The notes under the pieces are model-generated. The model worked only from the letters and a program-made list of their open reading frames with translations. It ran no database searches and had not been told where the DNA came from. Shown here one piece after another: positions 23,141 through 35,880 of a DNA stretch of 64,000 nt; the first letter of the stretch is position 1; the number at the start of each line of letters is the position of its first letter. The stretch comes from Eleusine coracana subsp. coracana. Taxonomy: Eukaryota; Streptophyta; Magnoliopsida; Poales; Poaceae. Location of the stretch: the NCBI GenBank assembly GCA_032690845.1, contig CM064426.1:60302631-60366630 (forward strand), read 5' to 3'. Made by a program: the position numbers and the translations under genes.

Positions 23141-23911
23141 GCATCAGTATGCATCATTTGATTAGAGAATAAACGATGTTCTATAGAAGGTGTGTTGTTT
23201 AGAATAAATGATTGTGAGTTTAACTCGCTGAGATAATATCTCCTGACGCGAACTTAAAATGCACAGGAAGAGTTGCGAGCCTCTAAGACCAGAAAACAAG
23301 CAACTGTTATTCTCCGTTTGGACTGTGAGAGATATTGTTATTATCACTGTAATTTTGGCAGAGTAGGATTTTTTTCCCTTCATTTGTATTTGTTGTGCTT
23401 CTCCCAGTATTAACACTGCAGAAAGCAAAACCTCAGATTGGGTGAGTCTGTGCCTTGGCCAGCATCTTGGAGATATCATAGCTCATATTTATGAATTTTT
23501 TTTATTTCTTTCCACCCCACATAAAGGTATAAATATAGATCTCTGCCTCCTTTTTAGAGCTTTTATTTCTTCAGTGCATTTTCCACGATAAAACAATAAA
23601 GTCTGTAATCTATTTTTTGTTAGTTCACCTTCGGATCAATTTAGCATATTTGGATTATCTTGTTTCTTCTATATGACCTGACTATGGCTCTGAATGTATG
23701 TCTTGCTTGTAACATTTTTGCTAGAAAGTCTATTTTGTATTTGAATGTCTGTTCAAATCCAAAATTCAGTAATTGCAAAACATTTATAATACATTTACTT
23801 CATAATGTAAAATTTTTCATTTTGTTGCACGACACTATCTACTGCTACTTGTGCATGGATGGCACAACGATAATTGATTTAACTATATCATACAGCTGAT
23901 GATTATGTCTA
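23141..23911. other. Intergenic DNA, nothing recognised
   Basis: AT-rich; no gene or delimited element. Confidence 0.4.
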
Positions 23912-26003
23912 TCTCTACAATCTATTAATTTAGGTGAACACGTTCACACCATCAAAAAATCTGTCATACGTACACAAAGTTAGAGATTGAATCCAAATAG
24001 GTTTCGTAACTTCCATATCAAGAACCGAATTCAAAAAAAATCATAAATCCCTTATCCGTAGGTCAAATGAGGCAAACTCGGACTCTATCTCGTAGCCCTC
24101 GAAAAGTTCTACAACTGTGATATTCAATAGAAGTTAAGATTCCATCGTTTTGGTTTTCAAATTTACGATACAAAAATATTTGTTCTGATTCGGACTCATC
24201 TATGCAGGTCACTATGCGAGGCCCATATCTCCTACCTCCAAAGTCCAAATAATATGATCAACACATATTCTGAAAATGTATCGACGAGATCTATAACTTT
24301 TGTGTTTTAGTTTTCCTTATTAGAGCATGTTATTCTATAATCTATTAATTTAGATGAGGTCATTCACACCATAAAAAATCTGCCGTATACCCATAAAGTT
24401 AGAAATTAAATCTAAATAAGTTTCGTACCTTCCATATCAAGTATCAAATTTAAAAAAAAAATCATAAATCCCCTATTCGGAGATCAAATGAGGCAAACTC
24501 GGACTCTATCTCATAGCCCTTGAAAAGTTCTACAATTTTTATATTCAATGTAAGTCAAGATTATGCAGTTTTTATTTTCAAATTTACGATGCAAAAATAT
24601 TTGTTCTAATTTAGACTCCTCTACGCATATCTCTGTATGGGACCCATATATCCTACCTCCAGAGTCTAAATAATATGATTTATATATGTTCCGAAAAGGT
24701 TTCGACGAGATCTACAATTTTCGTGTTTTAACTTTTCTCATTAGAGCATGTTTTCAAGTCCAAAATCGCGTTATAATACAGTGCTATTTCTATTCTGCGT
24801 GAATTGATTTTTCTTATCGTATAAAGCTTTTAAAAATCTTTATGTATTAGATCACGACTTTGATCTTGCATGTTGGACTTATAGAAATCTAGTGGTGTCT
24901 TGTAGGCATTATGAGCTTATGAGAATCCCTCTTTACATAGCGAATTGGATTTTATATCGGTACTTCTTTTGAGCATTGTTTCTAATGTCATTTCACTTAA
25001 TTTTACAATATAGCACTCAAACAACACTACATGTAGAAATCATTAATGTTAGAGATAAAAAAAGATATCTATGATAAGAATACGGATGATAGAAATATAA
25101 TCTATTAATGTAGGTGAGTTCGATCACGCCATAAAAAATCTGCTGTACGCCCATAAAGTTACAAATTAAATTCAAATCGGTTTCGTACCTTCCATATCAA
25201 GCATCGAGTTTAAAAAATCATAAATCCTTCATCCGGAGATCAAATGAGGCAAACTCTGACTCTATCTCATAGGACTTGAAAAGTTATACAATTTTTATAT
25301 TCAATGTAAGTCAAGATTCTGCAGTTTTCATTTTCAAATTTACGATGCAAAAATATTTATTCTAATTCAGACTTTTCTACACAGATCTCTGTATGGGGCC
25401 CATATATCCTACCTACGTAGTCCAAATAATATAATTCATATATGTTTCGACGAGGTCTACAACTTTCGTGTTTTAACTTTTCTTATTAGAGCATGTTTTC
25501 AAGTCTAAAATTGAGTCACAATACAATACTATTCTGCGTGAATTAATTTTTCCTATCGTATAAAGCTTTTATGTATTAGGTCACGACCTTGATCTTGCAT
25601 GTTGGACTTTATAGAAATTTAATGGTGTCTTGTAGCCGTTATGAGCTTATGAGAATCTCTCTTTATATAGTGAATTGGGTTTTATATCGGTACTTCTCAT
25701 ATTTAAGCATTGTTTTTAATGTCATTTTACTTAATTTTGCAACATAGCACTCAAATAATACTACATGTTGAAATCATTAACATTAGAGATAAAAAAAGAT
25801 ATCTATGATAATAATACGGTGAAAATGATAGAAAGTTTGTTATTTATAACATATAAAATGGTACACTAAAAAGTACCAATAATATATAAATATGATTTTC
25901 ATGTAAAAAATATCAATAATTATAGTGTGTAAATAATTTATATTTAAATTATAAAGAGTGTTTTATTTTTTTAACCCGTAGCAACGCACGGACACTTTGC
26001 TAA
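23912..26003 (+). mobile_element. Non-autonomous Helitron with repeated 5' ends
   Basis: Starts TCTCTACAATCTATTAATTT after an A and ends with the hairpin CCCGTAGCAACGCACGG, then CACTTTGCTAA before a T. This fits Helitron rules (5' TC, 3' hairpin and CTRR, insertion between A and T, no target duplication). The body is three head-to-tail units that each begin with a variant of TATAATCTATTAATTTAG (near 23914, 24334 and 25097). All share blocks such as AGATCAAATGAGGCAAACTC. Unit 1 is the shortest. No helicase or Rep ORF. It ends about 270 bases before the truncated F-box copy 2. Confidence 0.72.
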
Positions 26004-26011
26004 TAATTCAA

Positions 26012-26066
26012 AAAGATAATTGAAAATTTCCTAAACTTTCAGTCAGCTAAAAATTAGCAAGTCTCA
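26012..26066. mobile_element. MITE, family M1 copy D (terminus only)
   Basis: ACTTTCAGTCAGCTAAAAAT, then TAGCAAGTCTC: the terminal repeat of the M1 family. The rest of the element is missing or replaced. Confidence 0.5.
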
Positions 26067-26269
26067 TATTGCAGGCTATAATATTTGTTTGTCACAACAT
26101 GAAAATGTTTTCAATTGTTGCTGGGTGGCCATTCAATCTCCATCTAACGAGTAGTGTTTGTTGTGTGAAGCAATGATTGACTTTTACCTGCTTGAAAATT
26201 AACACATTCTGATAATATGACAAAAGAGGAAGAATCGATTTTAACATTGGATAGCTATCACATTTAGTT

Positions 26270-26980
26270 CGCCTGGGGTTCGACCCGTCCGTCTCCTCAG
26301 ATTTCCATGTCTTCGAGTTCCAGTTGGATAGGGATGAGGATAGCGATAGTGAAGACGGGGATGTTGATGGGGATGGGCATGTCTTAGGTGTAAAGATCTA
26401 CTCGTCTAAAACTGGACTGTGGAGCTACAAGCAGAGCGGCTGGATGGTTGACATTACGATGGATCCTAATTTTAATAGCGTATTTGTTGATGGAACGCTG
26501 TATGTGATTGCCACTTGTTGTCTAATTGGGACAGTTGATGTGAAGGGGACAACTTGGAAGATCATTGATTATCCACGCAGTGAGAATTCACCTTTCTTTG
26601 ATACTGATGTTGGATTCATCGATATGTCCCAGGGAAAGCTGCATTTGGCGAATAGTGATGACATGACCGGCAACAAACTAGCAATATGGGTACTTGAGGA
26701 CCATGATAGTGAAGACTGGACTCTAAAGCACACAGTCAGTTTTAGACATCTGGTCAGAAAGAAGCATGTCTTGTTTGGATATGATGAATTTATTGTTGTT
26801 GCTATCCACCCAGACCGCAATATGGTGTTCTTTGTATTTGGTCATGACAAAAGATTAATGTCGTATGACATGGATACCAGGGAGGTGCATATCATTTGCA
26901 ACCTTGGGCAGAGTTGCTATGACTCGTACGTTCCATATGTTCCATTGTTTTCAGAATCATTGGCAGATGGGCAACAGTAA
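26270..26980 (+). pseudogene. F-box family gene, copy 2, 5'-truncated
   Basis: Homology to copies 1 and 3 starts abruptly at RLGFDPSVSSDFHVFEFQLD (26270). It runs without stop or frameshift to TAA at 26978-26980, about 236 codons. The F-box itself and the first ~140 residues are absent; upstream is unrelated AT-rich DNA beyond a Helitron and a MITE end. The C-terminal domain is intact: acidic linker EDSDSEDGDVDGDGH, GVKIYSSKTGLWSYKQSGW, FVDGTLYVIATC, FIDMSQGKLHLANSDD, WTLKHTVSFRHLV and the family C-terminus SESLADGQQ. It is the only copy whose C-terminal frame is clean. An internal ATG could still allow a protein without the F-box, but a truncated pseudogene is more likely. Confidence 0.8.
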
Positions 26981-27701
26981 TCCTACTTGCTCAGCGTGGC
27001 TGAACCATTGTTGGTCTTTCGGATCATAGTGCAGAGTGGTCTTTTGTTGTTGTAGCAGCTCCCTTTATGGATCGTACTGATATTGTGGTGCTTTCTTTGG
27101 TGCTTAAGAACACAGTATCTGATGTGGATACTTGTTTTAGTTGAATTGGGTGCTCTTGTTTTTATCTAATCATGTGTGTATGAGGTGGAAAACTTTTTTC
27201 AGTATTTCATAGATAGTATTGTATCTGTCCTGTTGAACCATGCTTGATGTCTGATATGCACACTGTCCTTTCTCTGCATATTTTACTTATTTCAAACACT
27301 TCATTTGTGGCACATATTGTCTCCTTGAGCCTTGTATTCTACTTAGTCTTTTATTCTTTTCCTCTTTGGCTATGGTAACAGATGTAGGAGTACTTTGTGC
27401 GACTTTATGTTTGCTTGCTGAAATGATCTTTATATTCTATTGAAGAATAGCGAAACTGTGTCCATTTCAGCTAGAAATTTGCCTGATTCAAACGGTGATA
27501 CAATGAATGTGTGGTATTCTACTGCATGGTGTTCACATCGATATTCAGCGATGCCAAGAGTTGGATTGTAGATACTTCTTATGGTTCATTTGATAAAACG
27601 TAGCACCAGCACTGGAGAAAGATGTAGAGACTATGTACAGTTGTCAGAAATGTTATGTTGACTGTATGGAGAAAATATTGCTTCATCGTTGAGTGTGACA
27701 C
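26981..27701. other. 3' flank of F-box copy 2
   Basis: Non-coding flank conserved with copies 1 and 3 and with the relic at 7410-7670. GGAGAAAATATTGCTT near 27670 recurs at 28292, marking a local duplication of the flank. Confidence 0.55.
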
Positions 27702-28067
27702 TGTTAGAATAATCCTTGTGCGTGAATAATCGGTTGTTAGGATAGTCTTTAGTTTTTCCAGAGTTTGTCTGTTAAGCGCATGACCAAGTCCGTATGGTTG
27801 TGCGCGAGTGGAGCTCTGACGTGCGCTTTGTTCGCACGGGAGCGCGTCGCGCGGCATGCCGCTCTCGCATGCCGCGCATGTCGGCCCGTCGTGGCCAGTT
27901 CAGTTTGTTTACTTAGGCAAAGAATACAACCAGAAAAGCTGCGACGTTTTGCAGCACAACGACAACGTGTCCTCTCTCCCAGGGTGTTCGCGTGAGTTTG
28001 TGTGTGTGCGTATAAATTTGGGACTCGCCGGCGGCAGGCTTGCCGTCTCTCCGGCGGAGTTCTGACA
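27702..28067. mobile_element. Solo LTR, copia-like
   Basis: 366 bases with ends TGTTAGAAT and TTCTGACA, flanked by a perfect 5-base duplication GACAC (27697-27701 and 28068-28072). It contains a TATA-like box (GTATAAATTTGGG near 28010). GC-rich compared with the flank. No internal domain, so it is the product of LTR-LTR recombination. The flank duplicate at 28275-28570 lacks it, which supports the insertion boundaries. Confidence 0.82.
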
Positions 28068-28072
28068 GACAC

Positions 28073-29905
28073 TTCCAAATTCCTATAGAGTTTATGCTTC
28101 TGCAATGAAAAGCTGTTGTGTGATGGGCAATCTCAAAACAGACTAGTTTGCTCCATGTTTTAATACCAAACTGTTCTCAAAACATAGAATTAATTACCAA
28201 TTATTTTCTCTGCAATTCATTCTCAACTATTTTGGCATGGCCCGTTGTTTCGTCAATAAGCAAGTTAGCAGTTTCGTAATGTTGTGTTGACCATGGAGAA
28301 AATATTGCTTTATAAGTTTATATTATACTCCTCTGTCCATTTTTTTTTCTGTTATCACTGGGTAGCTCAATTTTGTGCTAACCAACGATAACAAAACTAG
28401 AATGGATGGCGTCATGAAAAACAAACTGAAAATATTAGTTTTAGTCTGTCACTTATAAAATTTCTACAGAATTTGTACATCTAATGAAAAGCTGTTGCGT
28501 GGGCAGTCTCAAAACAGAATAGTGTGACCCATCTCCATGTTTAAAGACCAAACTGCTCTGCTCTGTCTGAGACCATGTAGGTCTCATGGACACAAGAAAT
28601 TAAATATGAGATAAACCATACACGGATTCTGACTACTCATGGTCAGTTTGCTAGTTTGTTATCTTGATCTGGTGTCATATAATCCTATTTGAGAATACAA
28701 GTTTCATTCATTTATGTATGATTTATCTTGACCTTGCTTATTTTATTTGGCATGTCAAGACTGACGAAAGCACAAATGAGAAGACTTAGTTCTTTTGGTA
28801 ACAAAAATCTAATGAAAATTCTTCCCTTTAGTACTGCCAGTAAACTGCATTGCAGAATTATCCTTCAAATTCGTTTTTTTTTTTGGTTTATCTGCAGTGT
28901 CAGATCGTAGGTTAACAATCAAATGATGATTGCTTTTCCCCCTTATTGTTGCAACTTTCAGCTGTAAATCTCTGAATGAAACAGGATGTGTCCTCTGCAT
29001 CTTTGGTTTATTATTCAACCGAGCTGGATTATAAGAATATTGAGAAAAGTAGAGCGAGTGAAAGAAAAAGATCTCTTAATCATTCTTCTGTTGTAAACTA
29101 TTTGATTGGTCAAGTGCTACATTTTATTTTTCATTCGGTTATTTATGCAGGCAAAGTATTAAGATATCAGAATCGGACGCAGTTAATGTCGCTAATGATC
29201 ATGTAGCAACGGATATTATATTGACCCTCTAAAAATTCAGATTCTACGGTATGAGCATGTGACATTTGCATGCGATTCAAAATCAATCACCTGAAAATAG
29301 ATTAATTTGAAGATTCAGCACTCGAGTGTAAACTTAACCACAAATAAGTGGCACGCAATGGCTGTTCATAGAATCATTGGAACTGTTCGTGAGCCAGGGA
29401 AAAAGATAAGAAAAGCAGCATACTTCATTAATATTGTAAACATACATTTTTTCTTGCTAGGCTGAGAAATATCCTCCTAAACATCAAGATTTCTACAATA
29501 TCTATCTGTTGTTCTAAATACGTAAAGAGTGGGATGGCACATGTGTTTTTTTAATCCTATCATCTGGATACAGATGAGCATCTATCCATATGCGCCCTCA
29601 CACTCACACCACAACACATATGTACACACCCATCACGTATATTTCGAGACCTACATCTAGACACGGAACTACAACTGCGTCCTTTGAGAGATCACCAGAA
29701 TCCAATGCGCAGCAGGGACGCTGTACTCCTTGTGACTTCACAAGTGAGAGGCTTGTGATCACCTACCACCTGAAATGGTATTTTGGGAAAAACCCACGGT
29801 GAGGAATGACAGCGTCGATCGACGCTGGTGGGCAGGGTGCCACCTGCACGCCTTGCCACTCGAGCTACAACCCATCCTCAGTTATTGTTCTCCTTGTGTT
29901 GGCAA
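28073..29905. other. Duplicated F-box flank and unassigned DNA
   Basis: 28090-28150 and 28480-28540 are copies of one sequence (AATGAAAAGCTGTTG, then CTCAAAACAGA). The rest is AT-rich with no recognised gene; 29580-29900 is less AT-rich but has no known domain. Confidence 0.45.
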
Positions 29906-30612
<707 letters not shown>

Positions 30613-31250
30613 TTATGAGAACAGGAGAGGCAAGGTCCCTACTGGTTATATATTAAATAAAACGGAAAAGTATCAAAGTACACTTGAAAGAAAACAAAGA
30701 AAGAAAAAATAGCACTGTTGTAACGTATCTAGCCATTCTTGCACTTGTGATAGGTAGCTACTCTTCACTCTATGGATAACCATATTGCGAATTCCATTTT
30801 GAAAGTCCGAAAACATTCCTGCACTGAAGGGTTTGCATTACTGAAAAGCCAACCATTTCTCTACTTCCGGATGCACCAAGACATCATGACAATCATCTCC
30901 ATATAAAATGGGACTTGCAAGCTTCTTTTAGCCTTTTGATAATCCTAACGCTGTGTTCGGATGACATGGGAAGGAAGTGGATTGGAGGGGAATGAAGTGT
31001 AATCAATCCATAAATGACTTGTTGTGGATTCAATCCCACTCGAACCATGCCAATCCACTGGGTAACATGGAACAACCGAATAAGCCATAAAGTGGGACAA
31101 CGTATGTGGATAGGAGATCCCAATTGTCAACCAGCATGCTTTGGCAAAGTTGCATTTGGTGAAGAGATGATGCAGACTTTCCTCTTTTTGGTAAATGCAC
31201 AATTCACACACACACACACACACACAACAATAACAACAACAACAACAACA
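30613..31250 (-). mobile_element. LINE 3' fragment (zf-RVT end)
   Basis: The minus strand encodes CIYQKEESLHHLFTKCNFAK then ACW, the C-terminal zinc-binding region that follows the reverse transcriptase in plant L1-type LINEs. It then runs into an untranslated tail with GGGACCTTGCCTCTCCTG and a short A run at the plus-strand T tract near 30609-30615. It is 5'-truncated at a (CA)n/(AAC)n microsatellite and interrupted by a MITE at about 30949-31087. Confidence 0.65.
30949..31087. mobile_element. Tourist-like MITE inside the LINE fragment
   Basis: Ends CGCTGTGTTCGGATGACATG and (reverse strand) TGGCTTATTCGGTTGTTCCA. Partly self-complementary core (GTGGATTGGAGGGGAATG ... CATGCCAATCCACTGG). TAA on both sides suits a PIF/Harbinger target duplication. 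Confidence 0.6.
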
Positions 31251-31258
31251 ACAACAAA
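31206..31258. repeat. (CA)n / (AAC)n microsatellite
   Basis: Eleven CA units then about nine AAC-type triplets. Confidence 0.9.
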
Positions 31259-31259
31259 T

Positions 31260-33022
31260 GAATCAAGGGTCATATTTTTCCTTCTAAGTAGCCCTATGGT
31301 ATTCAATCTATCACTTAGCAGCAACTACAAAAAACCTTATGTTTTAGCTGACAACATGACTTCCATAGCCATATGCAGGGTCTACAACTGAAGAACCCAT
31401 CATTTGTTTATATGCTTTAGATGAAGAGTAGTTTGTTGTGCCCCCATATGTATGTCCAGTGATCAAGATTATTGTTTCCATTTAGGGATTGCAAAGCAAT
31501 AATGTGAAGATCACAAAAAATGGCTATAGGCCTGTTCCGACAACACTCGTCCTGGTGATTCTCTATGACCACTAAGCAACGATACAGAAGTTCACCAGAT
31601 TATTAAGGAAAGGGAGAGCTCGATGGAACAAGAGATGAAGTCCATATCTCATCTGCCTTCGACACATAGAAAGATGGGAAACAATGCAGCGTAGCGCTAT
31701 TCGCAATATCGGTACATTTAGAGAAGGCCGCTCCATCAGCGCCACCAGATCTCATTTGGTTGACGTCACTCCGACGAGCCACCTTCGGATGATGCCAAGG
31801 AACCATCTCGTCCAAATGGACGAGTCACATCCAAATGATGGAGCACAACTGCCGCCAGAATGATTCCACTACTACCTAGGACAAGAAAAGTCCTGGCGTG
31901 CCCTCCGCCATGTCTCCCAGAAAATGACCCTGCATCTATGAGATGCAATGACACATTCTTCTTCTTCTTAATACAAAACGTGCACGATCTTAAAAAAAAG
32001 CGATAGGATGAGTGAATGCCTCGCCACGGCCACGTTTGTTTGTTGGCTTGTAGCTTACAACCTTCTTTGTGTTGAGAGAAAAGAACGTAAAACAGGGAAG
32101 CATCTGGTGCTTGCTTGCTCCATTCTTCTTGCATTTTCCTTTGCTTGGTGCATTCTTAGGATCGATATAAAGCCGAACTAAGCTTTCAGGCACGCCAGCG
32201 CAGCAAACATTCTTGTGCTTCACTCTACTTACTATACTACGATCTGTAATCTCTAATCATTGCCCAATTACCTTTAGAAAAGTCATGGAACGGCTAGCTG
32301 GCAGCTACAAGCAAAAACAAGTTACTTGGTGATTTCATACAGGTGAAAAAAGAGTAACATATACTGGATAACCATGCATATATATTTGCCGAAAAGCAAA
32401 GTTTATCAGGACCTCGCCGGGCCGTTTTGCTTTCGTTTGCGTCCTCTCTCAGGCATCTCCCTCTCTATCGTTCATTATCAACGACTGGTCTGATTCCACC
32501 AATTTTTCATTGGCTTCTATCTATTTCCTCCTAGAGCCAATTCAACTTAACAAAGGTATGCACCTTAATTGCTCCCTTCTTCTGCAAACATAAGTCCATG
32601 CATCTGGTGATAGTGTACATATATATGCAGCATGTACACCGTGAATTTGATGGAATAGCACGAGATTATAAAATTACATTATAATGTGCATTCAATCCCG
32701 CCCAGACAATGATTCATTAACTGCTCTTTTATGGATGCTGATCAGGGAAACTGAATCTAATCATGGGATAGAATCATAATCGAAGAGGAATTATTGATCT
32801 CCAGTTGTGCGAGGTCCCTTCCCTTCAGAATGCAATGGAGCTTGCAATTTTATTGCTCAATATCTATTAACTAGTTCTACAGCAGATATCACAGGATCCA
32901 GGCTGAACTGTCTCCATTCTGATCCATCATTTGTGGTAAGGCAAACTAGTTAGCATGCCCAAATTTTATTTCACCTTTAGCAGCAATTTATGTCACAACA
33001 TCACTATCTCTATCATTCATAT
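31260..33022. other. Intergenic DNA, nothing recognised
   Basis: Only short ORFs without domains; no terminal repeats found. Confidence 0.4.
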
Positions 33023-33368
33023 GAGCAAATTCCCTATGTGCCACTAAAATTTTACCTAGTTCCTTCTATGACATAGAAAACATCAAAGTTTCCTCTATGC
33101 CATTAGTAGTTTTTTTATACCTTCTGTGCCACTACCATAAGAATTTTCATCAAACAAGGTTAAGTGGAATGTAAAAACACGAAAATACTCCGGTCGTGCC
33201 TATCTCCCTCTATCCTCTACCTTTTTCCTGTCGCCAAAGAACGCGTGTGTGTGCCTGGCTCCTCTCCCTTCCACACGTGTGCCTACCGTGCTCTTCCCTC
33301 CTCCTTACCACACAAGGTCGTGAGCGCCTGCCTCCTCTGCTCTTCCAGCACAGCTGGTGCGCCTGCCC

Positions 33369-34290
33369 TGATGTGGACAAGGATTCCTGATCTTCCGAAA
33401 GGTTCTGGATACGTTGATTTGGTTGGAGGCGACACACAAATCGATCCGGCTTCAGAACAACATGTTCTAAACCCCGCAATCGTAGCACGACGTCTCCTCT
33501 GGTTATCAACCGTCCTAAAATGATTGACCTCGCCGAGAAGGCTAATCCCTGCCTGCAAATCAAGAACATAAACAAGAACAATGAAGAATGCAACACAATT
33601 GCAGATGTATTATGAATCTTATGAAGTTGGGGTCTCACAAACCGTGATGACGGCAAAACTGTTATGAACAGAATAATCTAAGCAAAACCCAAACTCTAAT
33701 AGTATGGAGGTGGCTGTATATGAAGACCCTAGGGTCGTGCAAGACCCTCTGAACACGCCCCTAATTGGGCTCAACTAGATACAAAGCCCAAAGGCCAAAA
33801 ACAGGCGACGCAGCACCAAAACAGATTGTGGACCCTCTCTTGTTTCGACGATTCCCGATGACTCCGGATGAATTTTGAAATGAGACCTGCGGCATTGGAA
33901 AGGTCTTCTTCTTATCTTTTCGTGCATATGTAGAACGTTCAAATCCGAGTCCGTATGCGTCCTGGGTATCCGTTTTAGTGCAGACTAGTCCTGAGCCCCG
34001 AAATAGACTCGAAGTCGGTTTTGGTTGGGCGTCCACCTTGGCTTCCTCGTACTTGCTGCTCCTCCACGTCTCCAAGTCCTTCTCCCATCATCTCCTGGTC
34101 CTCTCCATGGTTCCTAATTACAATATAATCATTAGGTAGTAAATCATTCTCAAAAGTAACATATAATAAATAACGTAGGAACGAGCTCACCTCTAAATTT
34201 TATCGTCGTGCACGAGCTCTAGTCATTGGACTTTGCAAGTCCAGAATTGGAGGAGTGTTGCATGTATCCTTAGGAGTAATGTCCTCATCA
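33369..34290 (-). repeat. 3' LTR of the nested gypsy element
   Basis: 922 bases, TGATGTGGACAAGG ... GTCCTCATCA (plus-strand reading). About 45 bases near 33452-33498 are absent from the other LTR. Confidence 0.9.
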
Positions 34291-34343
34291 TCCTCCTCCT
34301 CTTGAAGTGGAGTCGTCCTCGACTCAAGCTCATTCTCTTCTCT

Positions 34344-34631
34344 CTAGTATGGTTTCAAATCTGAAATGTTAAAAGTAGGACTAACCCCGAACTCGGGAGG
34401 CAACTCAAGTTTGTATGCATTATCATTAATCTTCTCAATTATTTTGAAAGGACCATCAGCTCTAGGCATTAATTTAGACTTTCTCAAATCTAGAAATCTA
34501 TCTTTTCTCAAGTGTAACCATACTAAATCTCCTATATCAAGTTTTACTTCTTTTCTACCTTTACTATCAGCAATTTTATACTTGTCATTCATCTTTTCAA
34601 TGCTAAGTCTAGTGGTCTCATGCATTTTCAA
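34344..34631 (-). pseudogene. Gypsy integrase C-terminal segment
   Basis: MKMHETTRLSIEKMNDKYK, then DIGDLVWLHLRKDRF, LMPRADGPFKIIEKINDNAY and FNISDLKPY. This is the C-terminal, nucleic-acid-binding part of a Ty3/gypsy integrase. The zinc-binding HHCC and DDE catalytic core that should precede it are missing. Confidence 0.85.
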
Positions 34632-34667
34632 AATAAATTCAGCACGTTCCTTAGCATCAACATGAAC

Positions 34668-34948
34668 TCTCTTGTATCAAAACACCACCAATACCTATAC
34701 TTGTATCAAAACACCACCAAAATAGGCCTAATAATTTTCTTACTAAAGTATGCAACAGGTTTACTATCTTGTATCAAAACACCACCAATACCTATACCAC
34801 TAGCATCACATTCAAGCTCAAAAATCTTATCAAAATTAGGTAATTGTAGCAATGGTGCATGTGTAAGTTTATCCTTCAAAGCATCAAAAGACTCATGATG
34901 TACCTTACCCCAATGGAAAACAACGCCCTTCTTTGTCAACTCATGCAA
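34668..34948 (-). pseudogene. Gypsy RNase H start and deletion scar
   Basis: Encodes FHWGKVHHESFDALKDKL and FELECDASGIGIGGVLIQ, with the first catalytic Asp of the RNase H fold, then PVAYFSKKI. The sequence is lost just after this. At the scar the 21-base word CTTGTATCAAAACACCACCA(A) occurs at about 34672, 34700 and 34770. Only the last copy belongs to the RNase H gene; the others are templated filler. Confidence 0.8.
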
Positions 34949-34972
34949 AGGTGCAGAAATGGTGCTGAAATC

Positions 34973-35764
34973 TTAGACAAAGCGGCGGTAGAAACCTGCA
35001 AGACCAAGAAAACTCCTCACCTGTGTGATAGTTTTTAATACAGGCCAGCTCTTTATGGCTTCAATCTTCACCTCATCCACCTCAATTCCCTGTGGAGTCA
35101 CAACATAGCCAAGAAAAGAGACTCGATCCGTGCAAAAGGTGCACTTCTCAAGGTTACCAAATAAACGTGCATCTCGTAAAGCATCAAAAATAGCACGCAA
35201 ATGATTCATATGTTCATCTATGGATTTACTATAAATCAAGATATCATCAAAGTAAACTATCACAAATTTGCCAATGAAAACTCTTAAAACCTTATTCATC
35301 AAGCGTATGAAAGTACTATGTGCATTAGTTAAACCGAAAGGCATTACTAACCACTCATATAATCCGAATTTGGTTTTGAAAGTTGTTTTCCATTCATCTC
35401 CAAGTTTCATTCTAATTTGATGGTAGTCACTACGCAAATTAATTTTAGTGAAAATTATAGCACTACATAACTCATCAAGTATGTCGTCTAGCCTAGGAAT
35501 AGGATGACGATACCTAATAGTAATATTATTAATGACTCTACAATTTACACACATACGCCAAATACCATCTTTCATAGGAACCAAAAGTACAGGAACAACA
35601 CAAGAACTAAGTGATTGACGAACATACCCACCATACAAAAGGTTTTGAACTTGTCGTTGTATCTCCTTAGTCTCCTCAGGGTTGGTCCAATAAGCAGCAC
35701 GGTTTGACAAAGTAGCACCCGGAATCAAATCAATTTGATGCTCAATCCCTCTCAAAGGTGGCAA
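34973..35764 (-). pseudogene. Gypsy reverse transcriptase
   Basis: About 263 residues of Ty3/gypsy reverse transcriptase. PPLRGIEHQIDLIPGA leads in; PMKDGIWRMCVNCRVINN and DELCSAIIFTKINLRSDYHQ cover the fingers/palm. The catalytic motif is YFDDILIYS. CTFCTDRVSFLGYVVTPQGI and SFLGLAGFYRRF follow. It is uninterrupted across this stretch, but some usually invariant residues are changed (KINLRSDYHQ where most families have LD.R). Part of the defective minus-strand element. Confidence 0.9.
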
Positions 35765-35880
35765 TCCCAGGGGTATCTCAGCTAGAAAAATATCCTCATA
35801 CTCCTACAAAAGGTTAGTGACAGTAGGAGGCAAAGCACTAGAAGCAATATCATCAAGCGAAAACAAAGCTTCTTTGCATA

